Shown here piece by piece: positions 52,633-62,316 of a DNA stretch of 64,000 bases. The notes beneath the pieces are model-generated. The model was given only the letters and a program-made list of their open reading frames with translations, did not search any database and had not been told where the DNA came from. Each line of letters opens with the position of its first letter. Within the stretch, counting starts at the first letter, position 1. The position numbers and the translations under genes are program-made. Source of the stretch: Stackebrandtia nassauensis DSM 44728 (GTDB taxonomy: Bacteria; Actinomycetota; Actinomycetes; Mycobacteriales; Micromonosporaceae); the NCBI RefSeq assembly GCF_000024545.1, contig NC_013947.1:6448001-6512000 (forward strand). The letters run 5' to 3'.

Positions 52633-54399
52633 CTACCACGAACGGGGACGGTCGTCGAAATCGCCGTAGTCATCATCACGATAACGGCGGCCACTGGGAC
52701 GCTGCGACTGCTGGTCGTCGTATCCGGTGCCGTAGCCATCGGCCTCGCGATAGTGGCGACCACCCGCGGCACGGTCGTCCTGCTGCGGGTTCTGGCCGTA
52801 GTACTGGTCGGCCGCCGGATAACGGGCCCCGGAGGTCGGCTCGGCGGGATACCGCTGGCCCTGCTGCCCGGGATCGTTGGAGTTCCAGGCCCCGGACTGG
52901 GGTTCAGCCGCCGGATAGCGCTGCGTCGAACCGGAAACGGGGGCGTTCGAGTTCCAGGCTCCCGACGCCGGTTCGGCGGCCGGATACCGCTGGGTGGAAC
53001 CGGAGGCGGGCTCGCCGGAGTTCCAGGCCCCCGAGGCGGGCTCGGCCGCCGGGTAACGCTGCGTCGAGCCGGAAACGGGTTCGTTGGGGTAGCGACCGGC
53101 ACCCGACACCGGGTCGTTGCCGTAACGGCCCGCGCCCGACACCGGGTCGGCGGCGGGATACCGCTGCGTGGAACCGGCGTACTGGTCGTTGCCGTAACCG
53201 GCAGCGCCCGAGGTCGGCTCGGCCGACGGGTAGCGCTGGGTGGCGCCCGCGGGCGGCAGGTCGTGGGCCGACTGCACCGCCTGGGTCGGACGGGAATCGC
53301 CGTAGGCGGGCCCGAAACCGGTCGCCGCGGGCGGCGCCTCGGAGCCGTAGCGGGCCAGGTCGTTGTCGTTGATCAGCCCGCCGTTGTACATCATGGTCGG
53401 GTTGTCGGCGCCGGGCCTGACACCGCTGGCCTCGTACACGCCGAACTTGCCGGTCTGCGAGGCCGACAGCTGATGCGTCGGCGGTTCCGGCGGAAGCGGC
53501 CGATCGTCGTCGTCCTCTTCCTCTTTGCCCTTGCGCAGCAACATCCAGATCGCGATGACGCCGCCGATGGCCAGCAGGATGCCCAGGATGATGAGGATCC
53601 AGGTGGTGGCGGTGAAGCCCTCCTCGCTGTCACCCGAGTCGTTGCCGGTCTCCTCGTCCCTGGGCGCCTCGGACTTGGCGCTGTCCTTCTCATCCATCAT
53701 CACGTCGATCTGGATGGGTTGACCGGCCGTGGCCGTATAAGTGTCCTTTTTGTCCTTGAAACCGGATTTGGTGACCGTGTACTCGATCGCCGTGTCGGGC
53801 TGGACCTCGGCTTCGATGCTGAACTTGCCCTGCCCGTCGGTGGTGGCCGAGCCGTAGTCCGTGGTGGAGACCTTGGCGCCCTTGATCGGTTTCTTGTCGA
53901 GGTCGGTGACGGTGCCCGCGATGGACGTCGCGACCTGTTCGACCCCGGTGACCGTCAGCGGCGCGGGGCTGCCGCTGCCGGTGTTGGGTCCCTCGACCTT
54001 GAACTCCAGGTTCCCGGACTTCGTCTCACCGGCCTTGAGCCCCGAGTTCTCCTTCAGCGAGACCTTGACCGAGAAGTCCTTCGTCTCGCCCATCCGCAGC
54101 TTCCCGCAGTTGGCGGTGGCCCCGTTGGCCTTGCAGGTGCCGTCGGCGACCTCGACGTTGACGAAACTGGCGGCCTCCCCGGTCGCCGTGACGCTGACCC
54201 TGACCTGCTTGGACTCGCCCATGTCGGCGCCCATGACCGAGACCGAGGACGTCCCCGGTTGTTCTCCGACATCGACCGCGGAACCGCTGACCGTGACGTT
54301 GCCCGCGAAGGCGGGGGTGGGGGTGGCGAGCACGACGAGCAGCGCCGCCGAGGCCGCACCGATGGCAGCCCGGAAGCCGGTGGTGGATGTCAAAGTCAC
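52633..54399 (-). CDS. secreted-domain, single-pass membrane protein with repeat-rich cytoplasmic tail
   Basis: A 588-residue protein. The signal peptide (to about 33, PTPAFA-GN) precedes beta-sandwich domains and a carboxypeptidase-regulatory-like domain (IAGTVTDLDKKPIKGAKVSTTDYGSATTDGQGKFSIEA). One helix (TTWILIILGILLAIGGVIAIWMLL) and an acidic hinge lead to a tail with repeats of STQRYPAAEPASGAWNS. AAGGAG with eight-base spacing supports GTG 54399; an ATG at 54459 would add 20 residues ahead of the signal peptide. A surface role is likely but undefined. Confidence 0.72.
   Translation of the reverse strand: MTLTSTTGFRAAIGAASAALLVVLATPTPAFAGNVTVSGSAVDVGEQPGTSSVSVMGADMGESKQVRVSVTATGEAASFVNVEVADGTCKANGATANCGKLRMGETKDFSVKVSLKENSGLKAGETKSGNLEFKVEGPNTGSGSPAPLTVTGVEQVATSIAGTVTDLDKKPIKGAKVSTTDYGSATTDGQGKFSIEAEVQPDTAIEYTVTKSGFKDKKDTYTATAGQPIQIDVMMDEKDSAKSEAPRDEETGNDSGDSEEGFTATTWILIILGILLAIGGVIAIWMLLRKGKEEEDDDDRPLPPEPPTHQLSASQTGKFGVYEASGVRPGADNPTMMYNGGLINDNDLARYGSEAPPAATGFGPAYGDSRPTQAVQSAHDLPPAGATQRYPSAEPTSGAAGYGNDQYAGSTQRYPAADPVSGAGRYGNDPVSGAGRYPNEPVSGSTQRYPAAEPASGAWNSGEPASGSTQRYPAAEPASGAWNSNAPVSGSTQRYPAAEPQSGAWNSNDPGQQGQRYPAEPTSGARYPAADQYYGQNPQQDDRAAGGRHYREADGYGTGYDDQQSQRPSGRRYRDDDYGDFDDRPRSW
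52840..53230 (-). repeat. tandem repeats coding STQRYPAAEPASGAW units
   Basis: Five or more degenerate copies of a unit of about 60 bases in the tail of the membrane protein, each with QRYPAAEP or a close variant. Copies are most alike in the 52900-53070 stretch. Confidence 0.6.
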
Positions 54400-54576
54400 G
54401 TTGGTCGCTCCTTGGCGAGGCTGGCTGGGCGAGTCCGTCTCGCTCACCACGTCTGTCATCCGATGCCGCCACTATGCCCTGCTTGGGGTACCGGACGCCA
54501 GTGCGGGGTCCGTGTCGTATCGAATCTTCCGCAAATCGTTAATAACTGATAAGTGCCATACCGATAATCTGGTCGG

Positions 54577-54924
54577 ATGCCCGACGCCGAGGTGATCGCG
54601 GACCTGATGGCCGCCCGCGAACGTGACGAACCCCTCCCCCGGGATCTACTGCGGGACGGGGTGCGCGCGCTGCTGCGGGAACTTACCCGAAAGGCGCCCG
54701 GTAAAACCGTGGAAGTGCGGGTACCACCCTTCGGGGCGGTGCAGTGCGTCGACGGGCTGCGGCACACCCGGGGCACGCCGCCCAACGTCGTCGAGTGCGA
54801 CGCGGAGACCTTCGTCGCGCTGGCCTGTGGTGATCTCGACTTCACCGCCGCCGTGGCCGACGGCCGGGTCAGCGCCAGCGGCACCCGCGCGGACCTCACC
54901 GACTTTTTGCCGCTCACATCGTGA
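54577..54924 (+). CDS. sterol-carrier-fold family protein
   Basis: A 115-residue protein of the small bacterial SCP-like family found near purine genes in actinobacteria: LLRDGVRALLRELTRKAPGKTVEVRVPPFGAVQC, then NVVECDAETFVALACGDLDFTAAVADGRVSASG. It may bind a lipid or other hydrophobic ligand; role unknown. GATAAT (54563-54568) ends eight bases before the ATG, and no ribosome site is seen, so a leaderless start is likely. Confidence 0.75.
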   Translation: MPDAEVIADLMAARERDEPLPRDLLRDGVRALLRELTRKAPGKTVEVRVPPFGAVQCVDGLRHTRGTPPNVVECDAETFVALACGDLDFTAAVADGRVSASGTRADLTDFLPLTS

Positions 54925-54937
54925 TGTATCGTGTTGA

Positions 54938-55027
54938 GTGCTTCTCGCGCGGCGTTATCTCGTGAACCTCCCCAGGGCCGGAAGGCAGCAAGGATAAGCG
55001 GGCTCTGGCGGGTGCGCGAGGAGTTTT
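54938..55027 (+). ncRNA. ffs: signal recognition particle RNA, small bacterial type
   Basis: The conserved apical core is clear: CCAGGGCCGGAAGGCAGCAA (54971-54990), then the opposing AGCGGGCTCTGGCGGG. The ends pair (CTTCTCGCGC at 54941-54950 with 55014-55023), giving the long hairpin, and six T residues follow as terminator. A TATCGT (54927-54932) provides the -10. The product binds Ffh and targets membrane proteins to the translocon. Exact ends are approximate. Confidence 0.93.
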
Positions 55028-55050
55028 TTCGTACCCATACACTCTCCTGG

Positions 55051-56301
55051 GTGCGAGTTCTTTTGGTGGGTACGGGCGGACGCGAGCACGCGCTGGCCGT
55101 CGCCCTCGCCCACGATTCCAAGGTCGAGACCCTGATCTGTGCCCCCGGCAATCCCGGTATGGCCGCCTGCGGGGAACTACGAGACGTCGATATGGGTGAT
55201 CCCGACGCGATCGCGGCGCTGGCCGTCGAGGTCGAGGCCGACCTCGTCGTCGTCGGCCCGGAGGCGCCGCTGGTGGCCGGGGCCGCCGACGCGGTGCGGG
55301 CCAAGGGGATCGCCTGTTACGGACCCAGCGCCAAGGCCGCCGCCATCGAGGGCTCCAAGACCTTCGCCAAGGAGATCATGGCCGCGGCCGGGGTGCCGAC
55401 CGCGAAGGCACACACCTGCCACACGGCGGCGGAGGCCGAGGCGGCCCTCGACGAGTTCGGACCGCCCTATGTGGTCAAAGACGACGCGCTGGCGGCGGGC
55501 AAGGGCGTCGTGGTGACCTCCGACCGGGACGAGGCGCTGGCGCACGCCGCCGCCTGCGACACCGTCGTCATCGAGGAGTTCCTCGACGGCCCCGAGGTCT
55601 CGCTGTTCGTCGTCACCGACGGCACCACCGCGGTGCCGCTGCTGCCCGCGCAGGACTTCAAACGGGTCGGCGAGGACGACGCCGGGCCCAACACCGGCGG
55701 CATGGGCGCCTACACGCCGCTGCCGTGGGCGCCGGACGATCTCGTCGACACGATCATGACCACGGTCGCCGAGCCGACGCTGGCCGAGCTGGCGAAACGC
55801 GAGACTCCGTTCGTGGGCACGCTGTACTGCGGGCTGGCGCTGACGTCCAAGGGCCCCAAGGTCATCGAGTTCAACTGCCGCTTCGGCGACCCGGAGATCC
55901 AGGCGGTACTGGCACTGCTGGACGCGCCGCTGTCCGGGCTGCTGGACGCGGCGGCCCGGGGCAAGCTGGCCGAGTACCCGAAGCCGCAGTGGCGCGACGG
56001 CGCGGCGGTGTGCGTGGTGCTGGCCTCCGAGGGCTACCCGGAGAAACCGGTCACCGGCAAACCGATCACCGGCGCGGACATGCCCGGGGTGCTGCACGCG
56101 GGGACCGCCCTGGACGCCGACGGGCAGCTGGTGTCGTCCGGCGGCCGGGTCCTCAACGTGGTGGCACCGGGCGCGACGCTGAACCAGGCGCGCCGACGCG
56201 CGTACGCGCTGGCCGCCGGAGTGGAACTGCCGGACGCCCGGATTCGTCGCGATATCGCCCTGGCCGCGTCCGAGGACCGAATCGTCGCACCTGGCGCTTA
56301 G
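55051..56301 (+). CDS. purD: phosphoribosylamine-glycine ligase
   Basis: A 416-residue GAR synthetase, the second step of purine synthesis. The N-terminal MRVLLVGTGGREHALAVALA, the ATP-grasp blocks VVKDDALAAGKGVVV and GPNTGGMGAYTPLP, and EFNCRFGDPEIQAVL are diagnostic. GTG 55051 begins the conserved N-terminus; TACACT (55038-55043) ends seven bases upstream, so the mRNA is probably leaderless. Longer in-frame starts lie in the SRP RNA gene. Confidence 0.96.
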   Translation: MRVLLVGTGGREHALAVALAHDSKVETLICAPGNPGMAACGELRDVDMGDPDAIAALAVEVEADLVVVGPEAPLVAGAADAVRAKGIACYGPSAKAAAIEGSKTFAKEIMAAAGVPTAKAHTCHTAAEAEAALDEFGPPYVVKDDALAAGKGVVVTSDRDEALAHAAACDTVVIEEFLDGPEVSLFVVTDGTTAVPLLPAQDFKRVGEDDAGPNTGGMGAYTPLPWAPDDLVDTIMTTVAEPTLAELAKRETPFVGTLYCGLALTSKGPKVIEFNCRFGDPEIQAVLALLDAPLSGLLDAAARGKLAEYPKPQWRDGAAVCVVLASEGYPEKPVTGKPITGADMPGVLHAGTALDADGQLVSSGGRVLNVVAPGATLNQARRRAYALAAGVELPDARIRRDIALAASEDRIVAPGA

Positions 56302-56329
56302 GCTGGGGGCGATGGTGAGGAGCTGAGAC

Positions 56330-58402
56330 ATGACGTTGGCGCTGTATCGCAAGTACCGTCCGCAGAGCTTCGCCGAGGTCATCGGGCAGGAGCACGTCAC
56401 CGAACCCCTGATCTCGGCGATCAGCAACGGGCGGCTCAACCACGCGTACCTCTTCTCCGGGCCGCGCGGCTGCGGCAAGACCTCCAGCGCCCGGATCCTG
56501 GCCCGCTCGCTGAACTGCGCCAAGGGTCCGACGCCGACGCCGTGCGGGGAGTGCGACTCGTGCGTCGGGCTGTCGGCGGGCGGCGGCGGGTCGATCGACG
56601 TGATCGAGATCGACGCGGCCAGCCACGGCGGCGTCGACGACGCCCGGGAGCTGCGGGAACGCGCGGTCTTCGCGCCGGTGAACTCGCGGTACAAGATCTA
56701 CGTCATCGACGAGGCGCACATGGTGTCCTCGGCGGGGTTCAACGCGCTGCTGAAGCTGGTCGAGGAACCGCCGGACTACGTCATGTTCGTCTTCGCCACC
56801 ACCGAACCGGAGAAGGTGCTGCCGACGATCCGGTCGCGCACGCACCACTACCCGTTCCGGCTGATTCCGCCCGCCGCGATGCGGGGGCTGTGCGAGAAGC
56901 TGTGCCACGAGGAGGGCATCACCGTCGAGGAGTCGGTGTACCCGTTGGTGATCCGCGCGGGCGCCGGTTCGGCGCGGGACACGCTGTCGGTGCTGGACCA
57001 GCTGATCGCGGGCGCCGGGGACGAGGGCGTCACCTACGCGCGGGCGATGGCGCTTTTGGGCGTCACCGACGGTTCGCTGCTTGACGAGATCTGCGAGGCC
57101 CTGTCGGCGATGGACGGCGCCGGGGCGATAGGCGTGATCGACAAGGCGCTGGAGGCCGGGCACGACCCGCGCCGCTTCGCCGCCGACCTGCTGGAGCGGC
57201 TGCGCGACCTCATCGTGCTCAACCAGGTCCCCGACGCGGGATCGACGGGGCTCATCGACGTACCGTCCGAAGTGCTGGAACGCATGACGGGCCAGGCGAT
57301 CCGGATGGGAACCCCGACCCTGACCCGGATGGCCGAGATCGTCCACAGTGCTCTTTCGGCGATGCGGGGGACGACGGCTCCCCGGCTGCTGCTGGAACTG
57401 GCGATGGCGCGCTCGGTGCTGCCGTCGGTCGACGACTCGGCGGCGGGCCTGTTGCAGCGCATCGACCAGCTGGAGCGTCGGATGGCCGAGGGGGTGCCGA
57501 TGGCGGCACCCGCCGCCGCCGCGCCACCCGCTCCGGCCGCCGCTGCCGCCGCGAGCCAACCGGTTCCGCCGAGCGCCGGAACGTCGGGCCGCGAGGCCGC
57601 CAAGGCCGCAGCCGCCCAGGCGGCGGGCAACGCGCCTTCGCCTGCGGCGCAAGGCGACCAGCCCGCTGACCGCGCGAGCTCAGCCGGACAGCCGGCAGCT
57701 GCGGCTCCGTCGCAAGCCGAGGCGAGCGCGGCTACCGATGCCGCCCCGCCATCGCCGGCGGACGCCGGAGGCTCAGCCCAGGCTGGCCCCGCGACCGCAC
57801 CGCCAGCCGGTCAGTCGGCACGCGCCGCCGCACAGGACAGCTGGGCGACCGAACCAGCCGCTCCCGCCCCGCAGGCCGCACCCGCCGCTGCCCCACCGGC
57901 CGCCGGTGGCGACAAGCTGGCCCAGGTTCGCGGCAGCTGGGAGCAGATCAAGCAGGCCGTCAAGGACCGCAAGAAGACCGTGGCCGCGTTCCTCATGGAG
58001 GCCACGGTCACCGGCGTGGACAACGACACCCTCGTCCTGACCTTTCGCCACGCCTTCCACGCCAACGCCCTCACCAGCGACAGCGCGCTGCCGATCTTCA
58101 CCGAAGCGTTGAAGTCGGTGCTGGGCGGTTCCTGGCGGGTGCGGTGCGAGGTCAACGAGGCCGGGGCCGCTCCCCCGCCGCCGCCCGCCCGTCCGGCGAG
58201 CCCGCCACCGCCCGCCGCGGCCCCGCCGCCGCAGGCTCCCGCGCCCCGGCCCGAGCCGGGTCCGCCGGTCGACTACGAGTCCGAGGAACCGCCGGGGCCC
58301 GAACCCGACTTCGACCCACCGCCCGCCGCCGCTGGCGGCTCGGTCACCATGGAGCAGGCGGTCGAGATGTTCGAAAAGAAGGTGGGCGCCAAGAAGCTCT
58401 AG
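56330..58402 (+). CDS. dnaX: DNA polymerase III subunit gamma/tau
   Basis: A 690-residue clamp-loader ATPase. The Walker A is SGPRGCGKTSSAR near 45, and the zinc module is CAKGPTPTPCGECDSC. The DEAH box is in VIDEAHMVSSAGFNALLKLVEEPP, and the sensor block is TTEPEKVLPTIRSRTHHYPFR. A long Ala/Pro-rich linker leads to a C-terminal tau-type domain (QVRGSWEQIKQAVKDRKKTVAAFLMEA) that contacts the polymerase. GAGGAG precedes the ATG. It heads the dnaX-ybaB-recR group. Confidence 0.95.
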   Translation: MTLALYRKYRPQSFAEVIGQEHVTEPLISAISNGRLNHAYLFSGPRGCGKTSSARILARSLNCAKGPTPTPCGECDSCVGLSAGGGGSIDVIEIDAASHGGVDDARELRERAVFAPVNSRYKIYVIDEAHMVSSAGFNALLKLVEEPPDYVMFVFATTEPEKVLPTIRSRTHHYPFRLIPPAAMRGLCEKLCHEEGITVEESVYPLVIRAGAGSARDTLSVLDQLIAGAGDEGVTYARAMALLGVTDGSLLDEICEALSAMDGAGAIGVIDKALEAGHDPRRFAADLLERLRDLIVLNQVPDAGSTGLIDVPSEVLERMTGQAIRMGTPTLTRMAEIVHSALSAMRGTTAPRLLLELAMARSVLPSVDDSAAGLLQRIDQLERRMAEGVPMAAPAAAAPPAPAAAAAASQPVPPSAGTSGREAAKAAAAQAAGNAPSPAAQGDQPADRASSAGQPAAAAPSQAEASAATDAAPPSPADAGGSAQAGPATAPPAGQSARAAAQDSWATEPAAPAPQAAPAAAPPAAGGDKLAQVRGSWEQIKQAVKDRKKTVAAFLMEATVTGVDNDTLVLTFRHAFHANALTSDSALPIFTEALKSVLGGSWRVRCEVNEAGAAPPPPPARPASPPPPAAAPPPQAPAPRPEPGPPVDYESEEPPGPEPDFDPPPAAAGGSVTMEQAVEMFEKKVGAKKL

Positions 58403-58445
58403 GCTTGGCGGGCACGCACAACGTTCGAAGAATTAAGGAGAATCG

Positions 58446-58796
58446 ATGTTTCCGGGTGGCGAGGGTGCGCCGAACATGCAGGAACTGCTCAAGCAGGCCC
58501 AGCAGATGCAGCAGGACTACGTGGCCGCGCAGCAGGAACTGGTCGAGTCCGAGGTGTCGGCCTCGTCCGGCGGCGGCCTGGTGACGGTCACGGTGACCGG
58601 CGCCGGTGAGTTCCGGGGCATCAAGATCGACCCCAAGGCCGTCGACCCCGAAGACGTCGAGACCCTCGAAGACCTCGTCGGCGCCGCGGTTCTGGCCGCC
58701 GGTGAGGAGGCCAAGAAACTCGCCGAGGCCAAACTGGGCCCGGTGACCCAGGCCCTCCAGGCCATGGGCGGCGGCGGCGCGCTGCCGGGTATGTAG
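58446..58796 (+). CDS. YbaB/EbfC nucleoid-associated protein
   Basis: A 116-residue DNA-binding protein: [76 protein letters not shown] precedes the ATG with good spacing. Placed between dnaX and recR as in most bacteria. Confidence 0.93.
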   Translation: MFPGGEGAPNMQELLKQAQQMQQDYVAAQQELVESEVSASSGGGLVTVTVTGAGEFRGIKIDPKAVDPEDVETLEDLVGAAVLAAGEEAKKLAEAKLGPVTQALQAMGGGGALPGM

Positions 58797-58803
58797 GGAA
58801 GAC

Positions 58804-59403
58804 ATGTACGAAGGAGCATTGGGCGACCTGGTCGACGAACTGGGTCGTCTACCGGGGATCGGGCCGAAGAGCGCGCAGCGGATCGCCTTCCACATCCTGG
58901 GCACCGACAAGGCCGACGTGGACCGGCTCGCCGAGGCACTGCGGGTGGTCAAGGAGCGGGTGCGGTTCTGCGAGATCTGCGGCAACGTCGCCACCGAGGA
59001 GAAGTGCCGCATCTGCCGGGACGCGCGTCGCACCGACGAGATGATCTGTGTCGTCGAGGAACCCAAGGACGTCATCGCCATCGAGCGCACCGGTGAGTTC
59101 CGGGGGCGCTATCACGTACTGGGCGGGGCCATCAACCCGCTGGACGGGGTGGGACCGGAGGACCTGCGGATCCGGGAGCTCATGACCCGGTTGCAGGCCG
59201 GGGTCACCAAGGAACTCGTCATCGCCACCGACCCCAACACCGAGGGTGAGGCGACGGCGACGTACCTGGCGCTCATGATCACGCCGATGGGGCTGACGGT
59301 GTCGCGACTGGCGTCGGGACTGCCCGTCGGGGGCGATCTGGAGTACGCCGACGAGGTCACGCTGGGCCGCGCGTTCGAGGGGCGTCGTACCGTCCAACAG
59401 TGA
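58804..59403 (+). CDS. recR: recombination mediator RecR
   Basis: A 199-residue protein for RecFOR-type gap repair. The helix-hairpin-helix [20 protein letters not shown], the zinc finger [16 protein letters not shown] and the Toprim segment [19 protein letters not shown] are all present. It follows ybaB by seven bases in the dnaX-ybaB-recR operon. Confidence 0.96.
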   Translation: MYEGALGDLVDELGRLPGIGPKSAQRIAFHILGTDKADVDRLAEALRVVKERVRFCEICGNVATEEKCRICRDARRTDEMICVVEEPKDVIAIERTGEFRGRYHVLGGAINPLDGVGPEDLRIRELMTRLQAGVTKELVIATDPNTEGEATATYLALMITPMGLTVSRLASGLPVGGDLEYADEVTLGRAFEGRRTVQQ

Positions 59404-59445
59404 CTTTGGGGATGGACACAATTCGATATCAACCGCTGGTGGTCT

Positions 59446-59476
59446 GGTTCACAAAGACCTGAACCGGTAATAGGGT
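59446..59476 (+). promoter_or_regulatory. promoter with GGTTCA-N8-TGAACC dyad ahead of peptide-importer operon
   Basis: TTCACA (59448-59453), 17 bases and TAGGGT (59471-59476) form the promoter. GGTTCA (59446-59451) and TGAACC (59460-59465) form a perfect dyad covering the -35, suggesting repression by an unlinked regulator. Confidence 0.55.
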
Positions 59477-59527
59477 TCGCAGCAGGACAACCGAGCGTAC
59501 CCGCCCGCGACACCCCCGAGGTGGATG

Positions 59528-61228
59528 ATGCGAAACACCAGATCCAAACCCGTACGCCTGCTCGCCGTACTGACGGCCGCTGGCGTCGCCGCCGCGCTAT
59601 CGGCCTGTGCCGCCGATCCCGGCGCCGCCAAGGACAACGACAAGACCGCGTTCAAGTTCGCCACCGCCAGCGAACCGACCTCTTTGGACCCGGCGCTCGC
59701 CTCCGACGGTGAGACCTTCCGGGTCAACCGCCAGGTCGTGGAGACCCTGGTGGAGCACAAGACCGGTGGCGACGAGCTGGTTCCCGGGCTCGCCAAGGAG
59801 TACTCGCCCAGCAAGGACGGCCGGACCTGGAACTTCACCCTCAACGAGGGCGTCAAGTTCCACGACGGCGACGACCTGACCGCCGAAGCCGTGTGCGCCA
59901 ACTTCGACCGTTGGTACAACTGGAAGGGCGTCTACCAGAACCCGGCGCTGTCGGGCTACTGGCAGGACATCATGGGCGGCTTCGCCAAGAACGAGAACAA
60001 GGACCTGCCCAAGTCCAACTACGACGGCTGTAAGACCGACGGCGAGTTCAAGCTGTCCATCAAGGTCAAGGAACCCACCGCGAAACTGCCGGGCGGCTTC
60101 TCACTGTCGTCGCTGGGCATCCTGAGCCCGAAGACGCTGGCCGCGGCCGACAAGCAGCAGCCCAAGCAAGAGGGCGAGTCCATCAAGTACCCCGACTACA
60201 GCCAGGAGGTCGGCACCATCGCCGGCACCGGGCCGTACGAGTACTCGAAGTGGGACAAGAGCCAGCAGGAAGTCACCATCAAGGCCAACAAGGACTACTG
60301 GGGCAAGACCAACGCCAAGATCAAGACCATCATCTTCAAGGCCATCTCCGAGGAGAACGACCGCAAGTCGGCCCTGATCTCCGGCGACGTCGACGGTTAC
60401 GACCTGGTGGCGCCGCAGGACATCGACGACCTGAAGAAGAAGGACATGAACGTCCTCACCCGGGATCCGTTCAACATCTTCTACATCGGTCTGAACCAGA
60501 AGCTCGTCGACCTGAAGACGAACAAGGGCAAGAAGACCGTCTTCGCCGACAAGGACGTCCGCAAGGCCATCGCGCACTCCATCAACAAGGACAAGATCAT
60601 CAAGCAGATCTATCCGAAGGGGACCGAGGCCGCCACCCAGTTCCAGCCGCCGTCGCTGGACGGCTGGTCGGACAACGTGCCGAAGTACGAGTACGACAAG
60701 GACAAGGCCAAGGCGCTGCTCAAGAAGGCCGGGCAGTCGGACATGAAGATCGACTTCTGCTACCCGACCAAGACCACGCGGCCCTACATGCCGGACCCGA
60801 AGTCCATCTTCGACAACATGAAGTCGGACCTGGAGGCCGTCGGCATCACCGTCGAGGAGAAGCCGCTGCAGTGGTCGCCGACCTACGGTGACCAGACCTC
60901 CGCCGGTGGTTGCAGCATGTACATCCTGGGCTGGACCGCCGACTACGCCGAGGCGTTCAACTTCAACGGCACCTGGTTCTCGCAGTACACCCCGGCCTGG
61001 GGCTTCAAGGACGACAAGGTCTTCGACGCGCTGGCCAAGGCCAACGCCGAAGCCGACCCCGCCGAACGCGCCAAGCTGCACCAGAAGGCGAACGAGGCCA
61101 TCATGGACTACGTCCCCGGTGTCCCGATCTCGCATTCCTCGCCGTCCATCGCCTTCGCCGACTACGTGAAGGCTCCGACCCTGTCCCCGCTGACTCAGGA
61201 AAACTTCGCTGAGACCAGCTTCAAGTAA
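59528..61228 (+). CDS. peptide ABC transporter substrate-binding lipoprotein (family 5)
   Basis: A 566-residue lipoprotein with signal and lipobox LSACA, catching oligopeptides or dipeptides outside the membrane. Family marks are KFATASEPTSLDPALASDGETFRVNRQVVETLVEH, the LAKEYSPSKDGRTWNFTLNEGVKFHDGDDLTAEAV block and YCWG-like YWGKTN. ATG 59528 has GAGG at six bases; an adjacent ATG (59525) is closer. It is first in the importer operon, followed by a hairpin and then the permeases, a pattern that raises binding-protein output relative to the membrane parts. Confidence 0.88.
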   Translation: MRNTRSKPVRLLAVLTAAGVAAALSACAADPGAAKDNDKTAFKFATASEPTSLDPALASDGETFRVNRQVVETLVEHKTGGDELVPGLAKEYSPSKDGRTWNFTLNEGVKFHDGDDLTAEAVCANFDRWYNWKGVYQNPALSGYWQDIMGGFAKNENKDLPKSNYDGCKTDGEFKLSIKVKEPTAKLPGGFSLSSLGILSPKTLAAADKQQPKQEGESIKYPDYSQEVGTIAGTGPYEYSKWDKSQQEVTIKANKDYWGKTNAKIKTIIFKAISEENDRKSALISGDVDGYDLVAPQDIDDLKKKDMNVLTRDPFNIFYIGLNQKLVDLKTNKGKKTVFADKDVRKAIAHSINKDKIIKQIYPKGTEAATQFQPPSLDGWSDNVPKYEYDKDKAKALLKKAGQSDMKIDFCYPTKTTRPYMPDPKSIFDNMKSDLEAVGITVEEKPLQWSPTYGDQTSAGGCSMYILGWTADYAEAFNFNGTWFSQYTPAWGFKDDKVFDALAKANAEADPAERAKLHQKANEAIMDYVPGVPISHSSPSIAFADYVKAPTLSPLTQENFAETSFK

Positions 61229-61234
61229 GTCATA

Positions 61235-61274
61235 GAGGCGCCGCCCGGCCCGGTTTCCGGCTGGGCGGCGTCTC
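61235..61274 (+). terminator. intra-operon hairpin after substrate-binding gene
   Basis: A 16-bp stem with two wobble pairs (61235-61250 with 61259-61274) and loop CGGTTTCC, without a following T run. It is likely a partial terminator or mRNA stabiliser setting the ratio of binding protein to permease. Confidence 0.65.
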
Positions 61275-61308
61275 GCGTATCGACACCAAGAGAGCGTGGA
61301 CAAAGACC

Positions 61309-62316
61309 GTGTTGCGTTTCATCGTGCGGCGGCTGCTGCAGTTGATCCCGACCCTGATCGGGTTGTCACTGCTGCTGTTCATCTGGCTGCGCAGCCTGCC
61401 CGGCGGCCCCGAGGCCGCGCTGCTGGGCGACCGCGCCACGCCTGAGCGCATGGCCGCGATCCGCGAACAACTGGGCCTCAACGACTCCATCTGGGTCCAG
61501 TACGGACGGTTCGTGAAGAAACTCGTCCAGCTGGACTTCGGCAACTCGCTGCAGCGGGGCGCGGGCAGCGTCACCGAGGAGTTCTTCCGCCGGTTCCCCG
61601 CCACCGTGGAACTGGCGCTGACGGCGATGCTGATCGCGATCGTCGTCGGCATTCCGCTGGGCTACCTGGCCGCCCGTCGTCGCGGCGGCTTCCTCGACTT
61701 CGGCGCCGTGGCCGGTTCGCTGCTGGGCATCTGCGTCCCGGTGTTCTTCCTGGGCTTCCTGCTGAAGGTGTTCTTCGCCGAGAACCTGCAGATGTTCCCC
61801 TCGGCCGGGCGGCTGACCGCCGGGCTGGAGTACAACGACATCACCGGGCTGCTCGTGTTCGACAGTCTCATCACCGGCGACTTCATGGTGCTGTCGGACG
61901 CGCTGGCCCACCTGATCCTGCCCGGGCTCACGCTGGCGTCGATCCCGCTGGCGATCATCGTGCGGATGACCCGCGCCAGCGTCCTGGAGGTGCTGGGCGA
62001 GGACTACGTCCGCACCGCCGAATCCAAGGGGCTCAAGGCCAAGACGATCCGGACCCGGCACGTGCTGCGCAACGCGATGCTGCCGGTGGTCACGACGATC
62101 GGCCTGTTGACCGGCGGTCTGCTGTCGGGGGCGGTGCTGACTGAGACGGTGTTCGCGTTCGGCGGCATCGGCAAGTTCACCGCCGACGCCATCGCGGCCC
62201 GCGACTACCCGACCCTCAACGGGTTCATCATGTTCATCGCGGTGATCTACGTCCTCATCAATCTCCTCGTTGACGTCGCGTACAGCGTCCTTGATCCGAG
62301 AGTGCGGGTGCACTGA
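61309..62316 (+). CDS. peptide ABC transporter permease, DppB type
   Basis: A 335-residue inner-membrane permease with six helices, starting MLRFIVRRLLQLIPTLIGLSLLLFIWLRSLPGGPEAALLG. The EAA loop is RTAESKGLKAKTIRTRHVLRNAMLPV and PTLNGFIMFIAVIYVLINLLVD is near the end. GTG 61309 starts the conserved N-terminus. It overlaps the next permease gene by one base (TGATG). Confidence 0.9.
   Translation: MLRFIVRRLLQLIPTLIGLSLLLFIWLRSLPGGPEAALLGDRATPERMAAIREQLGLNDSIWVQYGRFVKKLVQLDFGNSLQRGAGSVTEEFFRRFPATVELALTAMLIAIVVGIPLGYLAARRRGGFLDFGAVAGSLLGICVPVFFLGFLLKVFFAENLQMFPSAGRLTAGLEYNDITGLLVFDSLITGDFMVLSDALAHLILPGLTLASIPLAIIVRMTRASVLEVLGEDYVRTAESKGLKAKTIRTRHVLRNAMLPVVTTIGLLTGGLLSGAVLTETVFAFGGIGKFTADAIAARDYPTLNGFIMFIAVIYVLINLLVDVAYSVLDPRVRVH

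Noticed and set aside
54931-55050. N-terminal extension of purD
   Set aside because: It lies over the SRP RNA gene; conserved PurD sequence begins at GTG 55051, directly after a -10 hexamer.
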